64,000 bases of DNA from Micrasema longulum (GCA_022494885.1 JAGVSM010004866.1:203097-267096); one strand, 5' to 3'; positions 1 through 10,864 are shown, counted from the first letter of the stretch. Notes: generated by a model from the sequence alone, not told the origin. Made by a program: numbers and translations.

Positions 1-286
1 TTTCAGCTTTCAAAGACAACAGCTGGAGGCGCGATGCAGAGGCCTGGGTGAAGATCTATGCGACATCCCATCGGTGATAGGTAATAAAGAACTCACACGA
101 GAGGTAGTATCATACATGATAAATATAGCGCAGGAAATTGGTAAAATAAACCAAAGTAGGGAACAAAATGCCGAACACTCCTCTAGTGGAACGGAAGGCC
201 TGTTGACTACTGCCAACAGGCCGGCTTCTCCTGAAGAGTTTTAAGTGGTTTCCTCTCCACGTGAGCAAGTGCTGAGAAGTTCCTGA
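1..286 (+). pseudogene. 3' end of a LINE ORF2 (C-terminal tail), cut by the window edge
   Basis: Frame 2 is open from base 2 to a TAA at 242-244. It encodes a tail starting FSFQRQQLEARC and ending PASPEEF. The peptide aligns along its length with the minus-strand tail at 11700-12002 (FFSLQRTQLETRC ... PPSPDEF), so both are copies of the same LINE family. In that second copy the codon matching TAA 242-244 is TCA and the frame stays open for 13 more codons, so the stop here is probably a mutation and the ancestral stop is TGA 284-286. The family is an RNase H-bearing non-LTR element, judged from the longer copy. The upstream part lies outside the window. Confidence 0.7.
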
Positions 287-1084
287 TTAGCCCACATTAA
301 TATATCCCTCCTGATCCCAATAGTTTAAATAAATTTTAAGATATTTAATTGCAGAAAAATCCACTTTTTGAAAAATAAACTTGTATATAGCAAGGTCAAT
401 AATAAAGCAACTCCCATTTAAAAAAAGGCAGACTAGACATAGTCCAGAGAAATCTATTACCTAAGTATGTATGTAGTGGATAAAGAAAACCATAATAATT
501 ATTATTATTTTAAATCAATTTTGATAAAAATGGTCTATGAAACATACAAAAACTAGGGCAGCGTGTTATAAAAAAAACAGTCAACATGTATATTTTTAGG
601 CGATCCCGTATAAGTTGGATCCGTTCAGACGTTACGGCTACCATTGCAGGAGCCACCTTCAAGTAGGTTTTTGTAAAAAAAAAAGTGTTTATGTACTTAT
701 AATTTGTACCGTGTCACAGTCGGCAGTAGGGACGTTCCATATCATGTGTGTAGTGCCGGGAGCCGTGTTAAGTTTAATTTAAGCCTATCGTCTATGGTTA
801 TGTTATTTGGGTGTTTGTGTATTTCAATTGCCTCTTATATTATTCGTGCACAGTAATTTCAAGGTTTATGTAAAATCTTTGGTTCGACGGCAGTTTGGTA
901 AGTTCGGTTATAAAAGCAAACACAATATATTGAAGAACAGAAAATTTTCTTTTAAATGCCGTATAACCTTTACCATTTTGTTTTACGTTTGGTGCTCATT
1001 TTTGAATTTCGATAAAAACAGGCACAACTTATGTTAACACCTAACACAGTATTTACCCGACACAAAAGGGTATTCTTAAAATCT
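287..1084. other. Non-coding stretch, nothing recognised
   Basis: AT-rich DNA after the LINE tail, possibly including that element's 3' UTR. A less AT-rich patch lies at about 600-660 and 700-770. A 76-codon open frame at 807-1037 has no recognisable motif and is probably chance. Confidence 0.5.
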
Positions 1085-1177
1085 TTATTTTATGTTTATT
1101 TATTTATTTATATGTACGCCCAGTGGGCATTTTTAAGGACATATTTATACATAAAAAATATTATTAAGGAATAAAGA
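1085..1177 (+). repeat. Dispersed repeat, inverted match at 42421-42515
   Basis: Starts with a TTTATT run, then GTACGCCCAGTGGGCATT and AAGGACATATTTATAC, and ends near AAAGACAC. The reverse complement of 42421-42515 reads the same with scattered substitutions. The run of TTTATT followed by a short conserved block resembles the 3' end of a LINE or SINE. The family was not identified. Confidence 0.6.
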
Positions 1178-1910
1178 CACGATGGTATATAATAGACTTG
1201 GTGGGAGTGGAAGCGGGAGAGAGGTGTTTATAATTGAATGTGATTCAGAGATCGTTTGAAAGAAGATAACTTGTTATCAAAGAAATCAAGACTAATATGT
1301 TTGTTGGCAGATCTAAGAATTCTGGGCATAGGGGAATGAAAACTATAGTTAGTTCTATGGTTATCGGTATGAAAGAGTAAGTTTTGTCTAAGGTTTATGG
1401 TTGGGATATTTAATATTATTGCGCTCAGTAGTTCAGGCGCATCAAAGAGTGAGTTGAGTATTTTAAATTAATTAATTATTTTTTTATAAAATATCGATAT
1501 TCGTTACGATTGTAATACTAATGCAATGCCCTATCCACCATTAGGTGAAGATAGGGGATTATGATTAATAATTGTTTACATGTACATACCTAAAGTAAAC
1601 ATTTCAGAGCTCTCTAGCATTAGACAAGAGACAATATAACTAAAAATATCTGAAGTAGGGACACTCGTTCGTGTTCTCGCCCTGAATACAGAGCAGTGGG
1701 AGATGGAGCTGGGAAGGGAGGGTCACCCGACAGCCTCCCACCAGAGTGACTGATGGTGGGTGATGGTGGTAATGAGTCAATTCCGAGTCAAAGGGCTTTA
1801 GGTCCCGACCCCCCGCAAAGACGACGGAACGGTTTTTTAAACATTACTTCCTTTACTGAAAAGATATTCCATGAAAACAAAAAAATAATCATTTAACCCT
1901 GTGAAAGCAT
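1178..1910. other. Non-coding stretch with a GC-richer patch
   Basis: No coding signal seen. 1660-1830 is clearly richer in G and C than its surroundings (for example GGGAGATGGAGCTGGGAAGG) and is probably an unclassified repeat. The rest is AT-rich. Confidence 0.4.
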
Positions 1911-2573
1911 AGAATAGAAGACGTAGAATATATTATAATATAGAAACAAGTTTGCATACATCGCACTGTGTCCAAAACTTTCCCAATTACTCCCCTCTGC
2001 ACTACATCCCGCCTGCGTGCATGCTTTAAGTGCCTGCGTAATGTTGCCAGACCGCGAACTATATTCAATCATAACACAAATATGAGTTAATTTTGTATTA
2101 TGTCATGTTATGTTTTACCATAAAAAATATTTACCGACTAGAATATAAAAAAACTGGTACTTTTAATAGATAAACGTAAAAAAACATGAAATAATTATTT
2201 ACTAATATTAGAGGCCAAGGCTTATTCATAGAAAGCCGGGTAAAAAATTCGACTACCCTTACAATACTAAAAAAATGTCCATCTTGTTTTATTTCACAAT
2301 CTGACAGACGGTAAAATAGTCGAATTCTCAAACAATATTGTTAGTGAATTTGCTACTTACAAACGAAATGAGATCTCACTCTATTCCCTTTTAATCCCAG
2401 CAGTATTTGGACACTTACGAACGACACAAGACAGCATAATTGAATTTAAATCGGCAGTTGCGTACTATGCAGCGTCTACAGAGTAACTAATGGCAAAAAC
2501 GTAAAACTACTCATTTATGAATAGTTTAGTCGGCTTCAGTTTGACGCACGTACGCGGTTTCTAGACTATTATA
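1911..2573 (+). repeat. Diverged copy of the TTAA-flanked MITE at 43827-44629
   Basis: Several blocks match the better-preserved copy in order and orientation: AGAATAG near the start, CACTGTGTCC, GCGTAATGTTGC, TCTGACAGA, GTTGCGTACT, ATGAATAGTTTAGTCG and a degraded end CGGTTTCTAGACTATT. The inverted termini are eroded here and no TTAA duplication remains. There is no coding capacity. It is an older copy of the same non-autonomous family. Confidence 0.7.
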
Positions 2574-3401
2574 ATTCTAAGCATGGAATGGTTATCTCCA
2601 AAAATATTGCCACTTGCCATATCTGCTTAGATCTTAGATAGATACCCACTATACTTTTAAACAGTTTCTATGACTGTAAAGATTGTTTGAATTCCGATTG
2701 TTTAGGTTAATATTATTATGTATCATATTAATGATTGAGTGAATGAGGCATTAGCCTATGTATTGAAAATCTTAATAACCTTAGAAATTAATTAAAAATT
2801 AGACCTACATATTTTTAAAAATATATGTATTTTTGCACCGCCTAAAAGTTATTGCGAAACCGCTATAGTTTTTTTTTAATCCAAAAAACATAAAAGTGCG
2901 AATTCTAGGGAATTAAAATTTTTTTAAATATCAGCGATTTATTTGTCTTGGATTTTTATTTATCATTATTATGTCAGCATTATTTATTTTATACAGCGCC
3001 GCAAGGGTCGGGTGAGAATGTACTAAAGGAGCCGGGACCAGGATAACAGGAGGGGGAGATGATAATATTTACGAGTATCGTGAGGTGACCCAGCGCAGCG
3101 CGGGAAATCCAGGCTTGGCGGGAAAAGCTTCCAAACAATATTTCTACTGCCCAGGGGGTTACTCTCGCCTCTCACCTCCTCGTACATTATACACTCCTGC
3201 GCTGCTCCCACGACCCGGTCCAAGATTTGAATCCCACTCAACCGCAACTCGTTTTCCATTTTTCCAGCACAAGTTATTTACGACTTTTAGGAAATGGTCT
3301 AAAAACTTATATATTTTAGTCAATAATAAGAACTCGAGTATGCTCGAGTAGAACTCGAATTTTTTAATGTTATTAAATATTTATTAACCACTTACCGACA
3401 T
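2574..3401. other. Non-coding stretch with one GC-rich island
   Basis: Mostly AT-rich. 2995-3260 is GC-richer. It contains GATTTGAATCCCACTC (3226-3241), which resembles a tRNA-type B box and may be a decayed SINE. Short open frames there on both strands have no recognisable protein motif. Confidence 0.35.
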
Positions 3402-3629
3402 TTCTATGTCTATCGGTTTTGTGACATAGCCGTCTCTTCTTCAGGACACTAATTACACTAATATGCAAATTTCACCATACACCTTCATCAAAGTGGTTGC
3501 ACGAAAATATAATATAATTTATTTGTTCAACTACTATGGTAAATGTGTAGGCAGAGTGGGATTTGCATGTTAGTGTAATAAGTGTCCTGATGAAGACGGC
3601 TACGTCTCGAAACCGGTAGACATAGAAAA
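3402..3629. mobile_element. Foldback element with ~73-bp inverted arms, Penelope-terminus-like
   Basis: The left arm 3402-3474 and right arm 3555-3629 are imperfect reverse complements. Both carry TTCTATGTCTA, CGGTTT, AGCCGTCT, CAGGACACT and ATTACACTAA. The spacer is about 80 bp. The right arm contains a hammerhead-like core (separate entry) and the left arm holds a degenerate inverted version. Hammerhead motifs in terminal repeats are characteristic of Penelope-like retroelements, so this may be a pair of such termini in inverted orientation. No Penelope reverse transcriptase is present nearby. A simple foldback MITE is the alternative. Confidence 0.55.
3582..3623 (+). ncRNA. Candidate minimal hammerhead ribozyme motif
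   Basis: Reads in order: GTGTC (3582-3586, stem I), CTGATGA (3587-3593, conserved core), AGAC-GGCTAC-GTCT (3594-3607, stem-loop II), then C and GAA (3609-3611), the palindrome ACCGGT (3612-3617, short stem III), A (3618, cleavage position) and GACAT (3619-3623), which pairs with GTGTC using one G-U pair. The core and stem I fit a type I hammerhead with a palindromic stem III that could work as a dimer. The weak point is an unpaired C between stem II and GAAA. Activity is not shown. Confidence 0.4.
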
Positions 3630-4017
3630 TAAAATGTTTTGACACAAAGTTAACGCTATAAATAATAATATTTTACTTTAATGTTTTTTCTTGGTGCATA
3701 AAACGAGTATGTACATTATATATACATTTGTATTTTATTAATATTATTATTTAACTACTTTTAACTATACCCTTAACGTATACTACATTAATTGAATGTG
3801 AATTTAACATTAAGTGAGTACCGAGGCCCCGTAAAGCTGATTAGTTTTTATTAGCAATTATTATTAAGGCAGGTATGCCAAACCTAACCCACTTCCAAAA
3901 TGGCCCGTGATTAGATTTTCCATAGTTCCCACAGCTCGAGAATGAAAGCATCCACCCCTTTCCCGAAACTGTTCATAAAGACTTGAGTCTTTCTTCAGTT
4001 TCACATATCAATATCAA
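3630..4017. other. Non-coding stretch, nothing recognised
   Basis: AT-rich sequence between the foldback element and the poly(A) end of the R1-like retrotransposon. No gene, repeat pair or RNA gene seen. Confidence 0.4.
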
Positions 4018-4793
4018 TTTTTTTTTTTTTTTTTAAACTAATGAAGCGAAAATTTAATATTTCTTTACAATCAAACCGCGAAAATAACAAAACAAATAAA
4101 CTTTAAAAACTTTCATTGTACCCCTCACTGCAGTTTTGTCAGTTTGTGATCAATCAAATACACATGGTCAGCACAATCACCCCTTTCTAATTTCCCAGTA
4201 TTACAGTGGAGGAATACAGTGTTAGTTCTAAATTGAGACCGCGGCCGTACGCTCCAGATCCCGCATCGGAAAGGAAGAAGAACGTAGTAATACAAACAAA
4301 TCAATCAAATGACACGAAACCCAAATACATATAGGAAACATTAGAATAATTTGCCCTATACAACATGCACTCAATCAACAGAAGAAAAACAATACGTATC
4401 TATAACAAATCACAGTGGAACATCAAATCGTCAAGACACTACCGGCAAAATCCTAACACAGATCCTAACATGATCCCTATCGAACTCAGGCGAAATTACT
4501 TTTCTTCATAGTACTGAATTCCTCGCAAAAACCATTTTCCTAATACCAACAGTAGAAACAATCCTATGCAAAGACCTTAATCGTCCTAACAATCTCACAG
4601 ACCTTAAAGCAGACGAAACGGGTCCTAGAGCATGGTCGGCGCGTGGTTCTCTTGAGTTAGTCTTCTATTTAAATTTGTAATTTACCATTTCCCTTCTATG
4701 GGACAGAAACAACACAGACGGACAAGAGTTCAGTTCAGACAACCAATGCTAGTACCCAAGTATGCATCCTTTTATCTTAAACTGATTTAGTAC

Positions 4794-7700
4794 TCATGGT
4801 AGGCCTTTACCCAGTTCCTCCCATTTTTCTACCCATTCGCTCACAAAATGAAAAAATGCTTTGACGTTAGTTGGATTAGCCAATAAGCTTGGATTCCACA
4901 TCGGCCTCGTCACCTCTGTCAAGCCGTTCAGCATATTTTCCCTTTCAGTATCTAAAAGCGGGCAATGCCATGGGATATGTTCAGCCGTCTGACGGGGCTC
5001 CCCGCAAGTACATTCAGGATCTCTTACTAGTGCGAGGTCATATAGTTTTGACCTAAACTCACCATGTCCAGACAACATCTGGACAACACAGTGATCCAAG
5101 TTAATTTTTTTAAGGCTTAGTCTTTTTCGTATGTCCGGAAAAAATGTATGCGTCCAGCGCCCCGTCAGAGATGCATCCCACCTAATTTGCCACTCGTCAA
5201 TAGTTTTTTCTGTTATTCTTTTTGTCAATGGTTTTAATCTACTACCCTCTCGGTGTTGAACACTGATGTCAAAATATGTAACCAACTCACCCTTTTTTAG
5301 TAGTTTCACCGCAACAGATTCCATTACCTCTAAGTCTGCCGGAAGTTCCCCGGCCAGGACAGGTAAAACGGCTGTGGACACAGTTCTATAAGCACCCGTG
5401 AGTGCAATGAGAGGGGCTCTTTGGCCACTCAGGAGGGTCCTGTAGACGCCACCAGAGGATGCACGATGAGCCCAAACTTTAGCAGCATATGTTAATTGTG
5501 CGACATAAGTTCCTCGGTATATTAGTCGGACCCCATTACTTTTTATTCCCCACGTTGCTCAGCTCACCCTTCGTACTTTCATAAAAAGCGAAGACGCCTT
5601 TGAGGATATCATTTTGGCATGAGCCAAAAACGATCCTTGGGTATCCAAAAGGACACCCAAGTACCTTACATCTTGGAAAAATCGTATTCCCCGCCCACCC
5701 ATCCTGATTGTGGGTTTTCTTCCTCTGTCAGAGATACCCTTCACCATGAGTCCCATAGTCTTTTGCGGTGAGAATGTTAGTCTGTTCCTATTTCCCCATT
5801 CTAAAATTAGTTTAAGTGCCTCACACCCCCTAATTTCCAACTCCCTTCTACTGTCTCCTGACAAGAGAAGAAGAGCGTCGTCTGCGTAAGCCACCATATC
5901 GCTGCCTGCCGGAAAAGGTAAACGCAGCAAGTCATCAAATAGTATGTTCCATAGTGATGGCCCCAGGATAGAACCCTGTGGACAACCCATGGTCGTCGTT
6001 CTACACACGGTTATGGATCCGTGTTCTACAGAGATGGATCTATCACTAAGGTAGCTCCGGATGATCCCAAAAAGTTCCTTCGGACAACCTCTGGATTTTA
6101 ATTTTGTCAACACCATCGGCCACCAGGCGTTGTCAAATGCACCGGAGATATCGAGGAATATCCCACAGGCAAATCTCGCCCGGCAATCGTCTCTCCATTT
6201 GCTGGCACGAAGTATGGCATCCTCCGTAGACCGGGCTCTAGTAAAACCGTACTGCTTTGGAGAGGGAGCAGAGAGCCAGCCTTCCAACCTATTTCTAATG
6301 AGATTTTCAAGAACTTTACCGAGAGCTGGGAGGAGCGTTATTGGCCTGTAAGCCTTGGGATCAGATTCCTTTTTATCCGTACCCTTCGGGATGATCCGCA
6401 GCAATCCTACTTTCCAAACTTTTGGGAATATCCCTGCTTTTAGACATAAACTCATCAGAGTTGTGAATTCACGCCTGGCAAAGTACCATACATTTCTCAC
6501 AATTTCTCCGTTAACTCTGTCAATACCAGGTGCCTTTTTTGGTCCGAGGGATTTTATGATTTTATCGATTTCACCCTCCGTGACAACAGACACCTCGATA
6601 TCACTGGTACTAGGGTCAGCGACGCTGATTCTTCTGACCAGAGTGTGGTACGGAGAATCATTTACTTCACAGTCTTGTGGAATCAGTGAATCTAAAAGAG
6701 CCTTCAAGGTAGACTCGATAGTGGAGGTAGTTAAATTACCAACAATCACGTTGTTCAAATATTTGTCCGACCCTTTTCCATTCTTGTTTAGTACACTGGT
6801 TAGGCTCCAAGGATCCGCGTTGCCCATCTCAGTGATCCACTTTCTCCAATTCGTTTGCTTAGCTTTTAAAATGGCAGCACGATAGGCGCGCCGCGCAATA
6901 TTTACCCTATTTTTATACTGTTCGAGCACGTCTGCGGAGATCACCTTACTGAGGGCAACTCCCAACCTACGGGATGCCCTTTTGAAAGAACCTTTAAGCG
7001 AGGTTAGTTTCTCGCTCCACCAAGGTGTCTTTAACCGTCCGCTAGGTCTAGATCGACCTAAACTCGAATCAGCTGACCGGGTCACACACAAATTAAAAAA
7101 ATCCCCAAGTGTGACGTCCCCTCTAGCCGCTCTAACGTCAAAGTTTAATAACTGGTCCGAAAGATCCTGACCAAATCGATACCAATCCGCAGATCTAGTC
7201 TTATAAGACCAAGTGTCCGTCCTTACCTGGCTTTGTGTTTCAATTCCAATACAAAAAGTTATTAATCTATGATCGCTAGACATCTCACCGGCTTGAACTG
7301 TCCACCTTGTAGTGTAGGTGGCAAGGCCACCCGAAACTAGGGTAAGGTCGATGTTGCTTTCTCCACATGGACCCGAAAACGTTTTCGGTTGACCTTCCGA
7401 GTTGAGCAAGATCAATCCAGATCCCATCACAAACTCTTCCACTGCATCTTGCCTCGGTGTGCGGCACCGCACCGTGTCGAACCAGATCGCAGAACGTGCA
7501 TTAAAGTCTCCCCCAATTATGAATTGGGCATGTCGGTAAGATAGCATTACTGACTGCAGACCCCGGACATGGGGTCCAGCATGTTGGTCGTATTTCAGAT
7601 ATACCGAGACTACCACCAACTCAACACCTCCTAGGTCCAGGGAAATGCAAAGTCTGTAGTCATCAGACAGGTGATGCAACAGCAACGGTCTAAGGGAGCG

Positions 7701-7919
7701 ATTCCAGATTGCTATACCTGCACCGGGGCAAGTACCTGTTTCCAAGACCGTAATATCCTCGCCCAGGTATACAGTCCTGCCTAAGACAGTGTATTGCTCC
7801 TGAATGAGGATTAAATCTAGTTTATGTGACTCGAATACCCGATGCAACTCAAGAGTCGCAGCCCTAGATCTGCCAAGATTCACCTGCCCAATTTTTAGGT
7901 TAACTTTGTCAATCCCCAT
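4794..7919 (-). pseudogene. R1-like ORF2 (endonuclease/reverse transcriptase), one in-frame stop
   Basis: ATG 7919 lies within the end of ORF1 (overlap ATGGGGATTGA). The frame is open for 786 codons, has TGA at 5561-5559, and continues in the same frame to a stop at 4796-4794, about 1,041 codons, normal for R1 ORF2. N-terminal APE-like endonuclease: LILIQEQYT, IIGGDFNARSAIW, SNIDLTLVSG and SSDHRLI. Reverse transcriptase, roughly residues 460-760: AYRPITLLPALGKVLE, QYGFTRARSTEDAI, GIFLDISGAFDNAWW, MGCPQGSILGPSLWN and the catalytic YADDALLL. The part after the stop carries CTCGEPRQTAEHIPWHC, the CX1CX8HX4C motif typical of R1 ORF2 C-termini. Translation would lose this C-terminal part. Readthrough of the TGA cannot be judged from sequence. 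Confidence 0.9.
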
Positions 7920-9300
7920 AATTGGTTTGTCTTATGTATGCGTTTACAGCGGCCAGATATGCTGGGCACTCCTGTGATCCCGTTAGGTGGTCGTTGGGCT
8001 TTTTAAATCGCGTGCAGGTGGCACACTTACTTGGGCCACTCTTATTCGGGCAGCCTGTATCACCATGGCCAACACCAGCACAATATTTACACACCTCCTC
8101 TTTCTGTGTGCAATACTTGCCAACATGACCATACATTTGGCATTTGAAGCAACGGATGGCCCCAATGTAGTCTCTTGTTCTACAGCTATTCCATCCTACT
8201 ATGATATGTCCCTGTTCAACAAGGACAGACCTGACCTCCGGGTGTACAGAATAAATGCAACCAACCACGGTACGGTCCCGTGGGCCAAAAAGTGCTATTC
8301 TTCTCGTAGTTTTAATAACATCCTCTTTAGAAATATTAAGACGATCTCTTAGGTTGGTCTCATACATTTGCTCCAGAAACTCATCCTCCTTTATGTCTTT
8401 GGGGACGTCATAAATGACAACCCTTGGTTGTTTCCCTTTAGGTTCAACTAGGTTGAAACCATGACTTTTCAATCTATCCGTTGCTTTCTTAATTTGACCA
8501 AGCCCGTCCTTATTAGAGGTCTCTATTAAGATTCCCGCTTGCTTTATTTTGCGGACTCGCACTGGAACAAAGCCATCTTGCTTGGGATCCAAAACTTTTT
8601 TGAGAGTGTTTTGGGTCTCTTCCGCCGTTGTTCCTTCTGGTTTCTCTGGATATATGAGAAGTGTTGGTCTAGAGGGCACAATTACTCTTTCCTTACCTTT
8701 GCCCGTTTTCAGGGCTAATGCGTATGTTCCCTTGATATTGGCACCACTTACGTTAGCAGGCTGGGTACTTCTTTCCTCCAGATTTGAGAGAATACTTAGC
8801 ATTCCCTCAAGCCTCCTTCTTTCCCCTACCTCCCTCTCAAGACGAACTGCTAATTGTCCAACCGCTTCGAGAATATCCAGATTCGCTCCTTGTATACCTG
8901 CCCTCAAGTCTGAGTTCAGGCGAGCCTTCTCCATTGTTATGATCTTTTCTATGATTGCTATTCCATCTCTGACTAGTATAAGCTCTTTACAAGGAGCATT
9001 TGCAATCCCCTTGTCATCCTTTTCTTCACTCCTTTTTTTATTCTGATTCTCCCTCTCATCAATTCGCTTACTATCTTCTACTCTCACCCTGTTCTTATTG
9101 CATTCTTTCTCCCTATCAACTACCTTTTCTCTCTCCTTCGCATTTCCCCTTTCTTTCTCCCTCTCCCTATCCCTCTCCCTTCTGGTTTCCCTTCTTGCCT
9201 CCTACTTTGACGGTGATATGGAGGGGGTTCTCTCCTTCCTCAGTCTCTTCAGGTTGATCTGCCCACCGCCATCCAGCGTTTCCGCATCTGCAGGATGCAT
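7909..9300 (-). pseudogene. R1-like ORF1 (Gag-like nucleic-acid-binding protein), one in-frame stop
   Basis: ATG at 9300-9298 starts MHPADAETLDGGGQ. Codon 33 is TAG (9204-9202), and the frame then stays open to TGA at 7911-7909, 463 sense codons in all. Without the upstream segment the frame would have to begin at a GTG (9087), so the ATG at 9300 is the better start. After the TAG comes a strongly charged R/E/K region, a middle domain, then three Cys/His clusters near the C-terminus: CFKCQMYGHVGKYC and CKYCAGVGHGDTGC (both CX2CX4HX4C), and a third CATC...H...C. This is the usual zinc-knuckle array of R1-type ORF1 proteins, which bind the element RNA. ORF2 starts inside the last codons. Confidence 0.85.
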
Positions 9301-9894
9301 ATAAGATAAGCATAGTATCATAGATGCAAGAATAAGTATGCAAGAATAAGAATAAGTATTATAGATGCAAGAATAAGCATAGTAAAAAGTTTTATTAATG
9401 TTTTGTCACAACTGCAGATATAATCAAACTGTTGATCTCGGTTTCGGGTTACGATTTACGGTGAAACCAGAACTCTGTTCAGTGTGAAAAGCGGTGAAAC
9501 ATAAAAAACTTATTTGTGGGCTTTTATTTACTTAATTAAAAATTTATTTCCCAAAAAACACGTGGTATTTTAAACAATTTTTTGTGGATTCACTAAGTTT
9601 TTTCAGTCTTTATAGTGGTTGCTGTTTATTTACTCGAGCTTTTATGAAGAAAATCATAAAAAGGCACAATTCATTCGCTATTAAAATTTCAACAATGATA
9701 AGCAACCCTCTACAAAATATATATAGATAAAATCACAAAATTGATGAAAAATTTACAAAATTATTTTGTTAATAATGTCCAATTTTTTTCTTGTTTGGAT
9801 ATCATTAATTAAAAAATCAGTTTGTACTGTTTAAACTAAACGTGTTGGAATGTTTAAACTAAACGTGTTGAGATAACAGTAATGGAAATACGCA
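9301..9894. repeat. Short direct repeats next to the R1 5' end, then unremarkable DNA
   Basis: 9305-9382 contains repeated ATAGATGCAAGAATAAG and AAGCATAGTA units. These are simple direct repeats at the 5' junction of the retrotransposon and could be a target feature or a slippage product of integration. 9383-9894 is AT-rich with two copies of TTTAAACTAAACGTGTTG (about 9831-9870) and nothing else recognised. Confidence 0.5.
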
Positions 9895-10110
9895 TATAGT
9901 TTTATTTCACTTTTATTTATATTTTTTACCAGTACCCGGGTTTCGTCATGACCGACATCGTCAGACTGATAAGACCAGCCTAACAATATCGGTCACTATA
10001 AAACCCCGTCAGTGGTAAAAATTATAGATAAAAGTGGAATAAAACTACGTATATACGTATTTTTCTTATTTTAATAAAAATGCAGTTCCACTAAGAAATG
10101 TCAGTATAGA
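9895..10110. mobile_element. Foldback repeat, copy A (partner at 33912-34130)
   Basis: Left arm ATAGTTTTATTTCACTTTTA (9896-9915) through GACCGACATCGTC. The right arm ends ATAAAAGTGGAATAAAACTA (10027-10046). The arms are about 70 bp and imperfect. The sequence beyond the right arm (AAAATGCAGTTCCACTAAGAAATGTCAG) is also shared with the second copy, so the repeat unit is larger than the foldback. On the minus strand the left arm reads CTGACGA ... CGAAACCCGGGTA, again hammerhead-like. Confidence 0.65.
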
Positions 10111-10640
10111 AACTCAATCTATTAAATGATTTTTTTTTTAGATTTAATCATTTATTTATTTATTTGCTATACGGCACAAGTGCCTTTTACAATATAAAAT
10201 ATAACAATATAATGAGTAAGTTTGATTTACAAAAATTAAAAACTAAAAAAAAATATTAAAACATGGGTATAAAAATAAAATAAAATAACAAGAAATATGT
10301 AAATATACATGTATATATGTGTATAAAAATAAAATAAAACAACAAGAAATATGCACATATACATGTTTATATGTGTAAAAATATAAAATGAATAAACACC
10401 AGATCATTTGCATAAGTAGCTTTTGCAAATAATTTGTTGAATCAAAGATTTCAATTGAAAACGTAATAATTCATTTATGATACTGTAGATACGAAATTTA
10501 AATCGTGTTTCTATTTCATTTTGTTTATTGTATCTTTTCCCGGGTAAACCTTGTTCCTGTAAAATAAATAAATAAATTCTCATATCTGTAAAGTATTGTT
10601 AAAGTAAGATTCCCATTTGAAGCACTGCAATAGGAGCCTC
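10111..10640. repeat. AT-rich upstream region with a tandem duplication
   Basis: 10262-10385 holds two tandem copies of a unit of about 57 bp (ATAAAAATAAAATAAAA, CAACAAGAAATATG, ATATACATGT, ATATGTGTA). A TTTATT run at 10150-10165 precedes GCTATACGGCACAAGTGCC, probably a LINE 3' remnant. No coding signal. Confidence 0.5.
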
Positions 10641-10864
10641 TGAATGCGCTATTGCCTCACGGTAAAGTGGTTTTCAGTTTTATACGAGTTGCCGCTAGGT
10701 GTGCTGGTGTGCAGTGCCGACTGTACGCGTTTATTTTCAACCGCTGACATCTGCGTCCAATATCACGTTCCATACAAATATGGCCTGTTAAAAACTTTGT
10801 CTTCTCTTCCGAATATGACAACTATCGATTATTATTCGTGTTAAAAGTGTTCAAAGTGGTCAAA
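10641..10864 (+). promoter_or_regulatory. Probable promoter / 5' UTR of the ZP-domain gene
   Basis: This segment lies directly upstream of the start codon and is less AT-rich than its surroundings. TTTTCAGTT at 10672-10679 contains TCAGT, the arthropod initiator consensus, which would give a 5' UTR of about 190 nt. No TATA box stands at the right distance and no clear downstream element was seen. The transcription start is a guess. The start codon context CAAAATGG is good for insects. Confidence 0.35.

Larger units (their letters stand above)
4018..9300 (-). mobile_element. R1-clade non-LTR retrotransposon, nearly full length
   Basis: Minus-strand order: ORF1 (9300-7909), ORF2 overlapping by 11 nt (7919-4794), a 3' UTR of about 760 bp (4793-4035), then a T17 run at 4018-4034 that reads as a poly(A) tail. 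Gene order, CCHC zinc knuckles in ORF1, an APE-type endonuclease plus reverse transcriptase and a C-terminal CCHC in ORF2, without an obvious RNase H domain, are the R1-clade plan. The 5' end lies at or just upstream of the ORF1 ATG; beyond 9300 the sequence becomes simple repeats, so the 5' UTR is missing or very short. No target-site duplication was found, nor any 28S rDNA or telomeric flank. Each ORF has one in-frame stop, so the copy is dead but young. Confidence 0.88.

Noticed and set aside
6061..8352. Several plus-strand open frames of 60-176 codons
   Set aside because: Antisense to the R1 ORF2 and ORF1, where the sense strand has clear catalytic and zinc-knuckle motifs.
4018..9300. Telomere-specific (TRAS/SART) or 28S-specific R1 insertion
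   Set aside because: No TTAGG telomeric repeats and no rDNA flank the element at either end.
9000..9304. Plus-strand Ser/Pro/Leu-rich open frames opposite the R1 ORF1 start
   Set aside because: Antisense shadow of the charged R/E/K region of ORF1.
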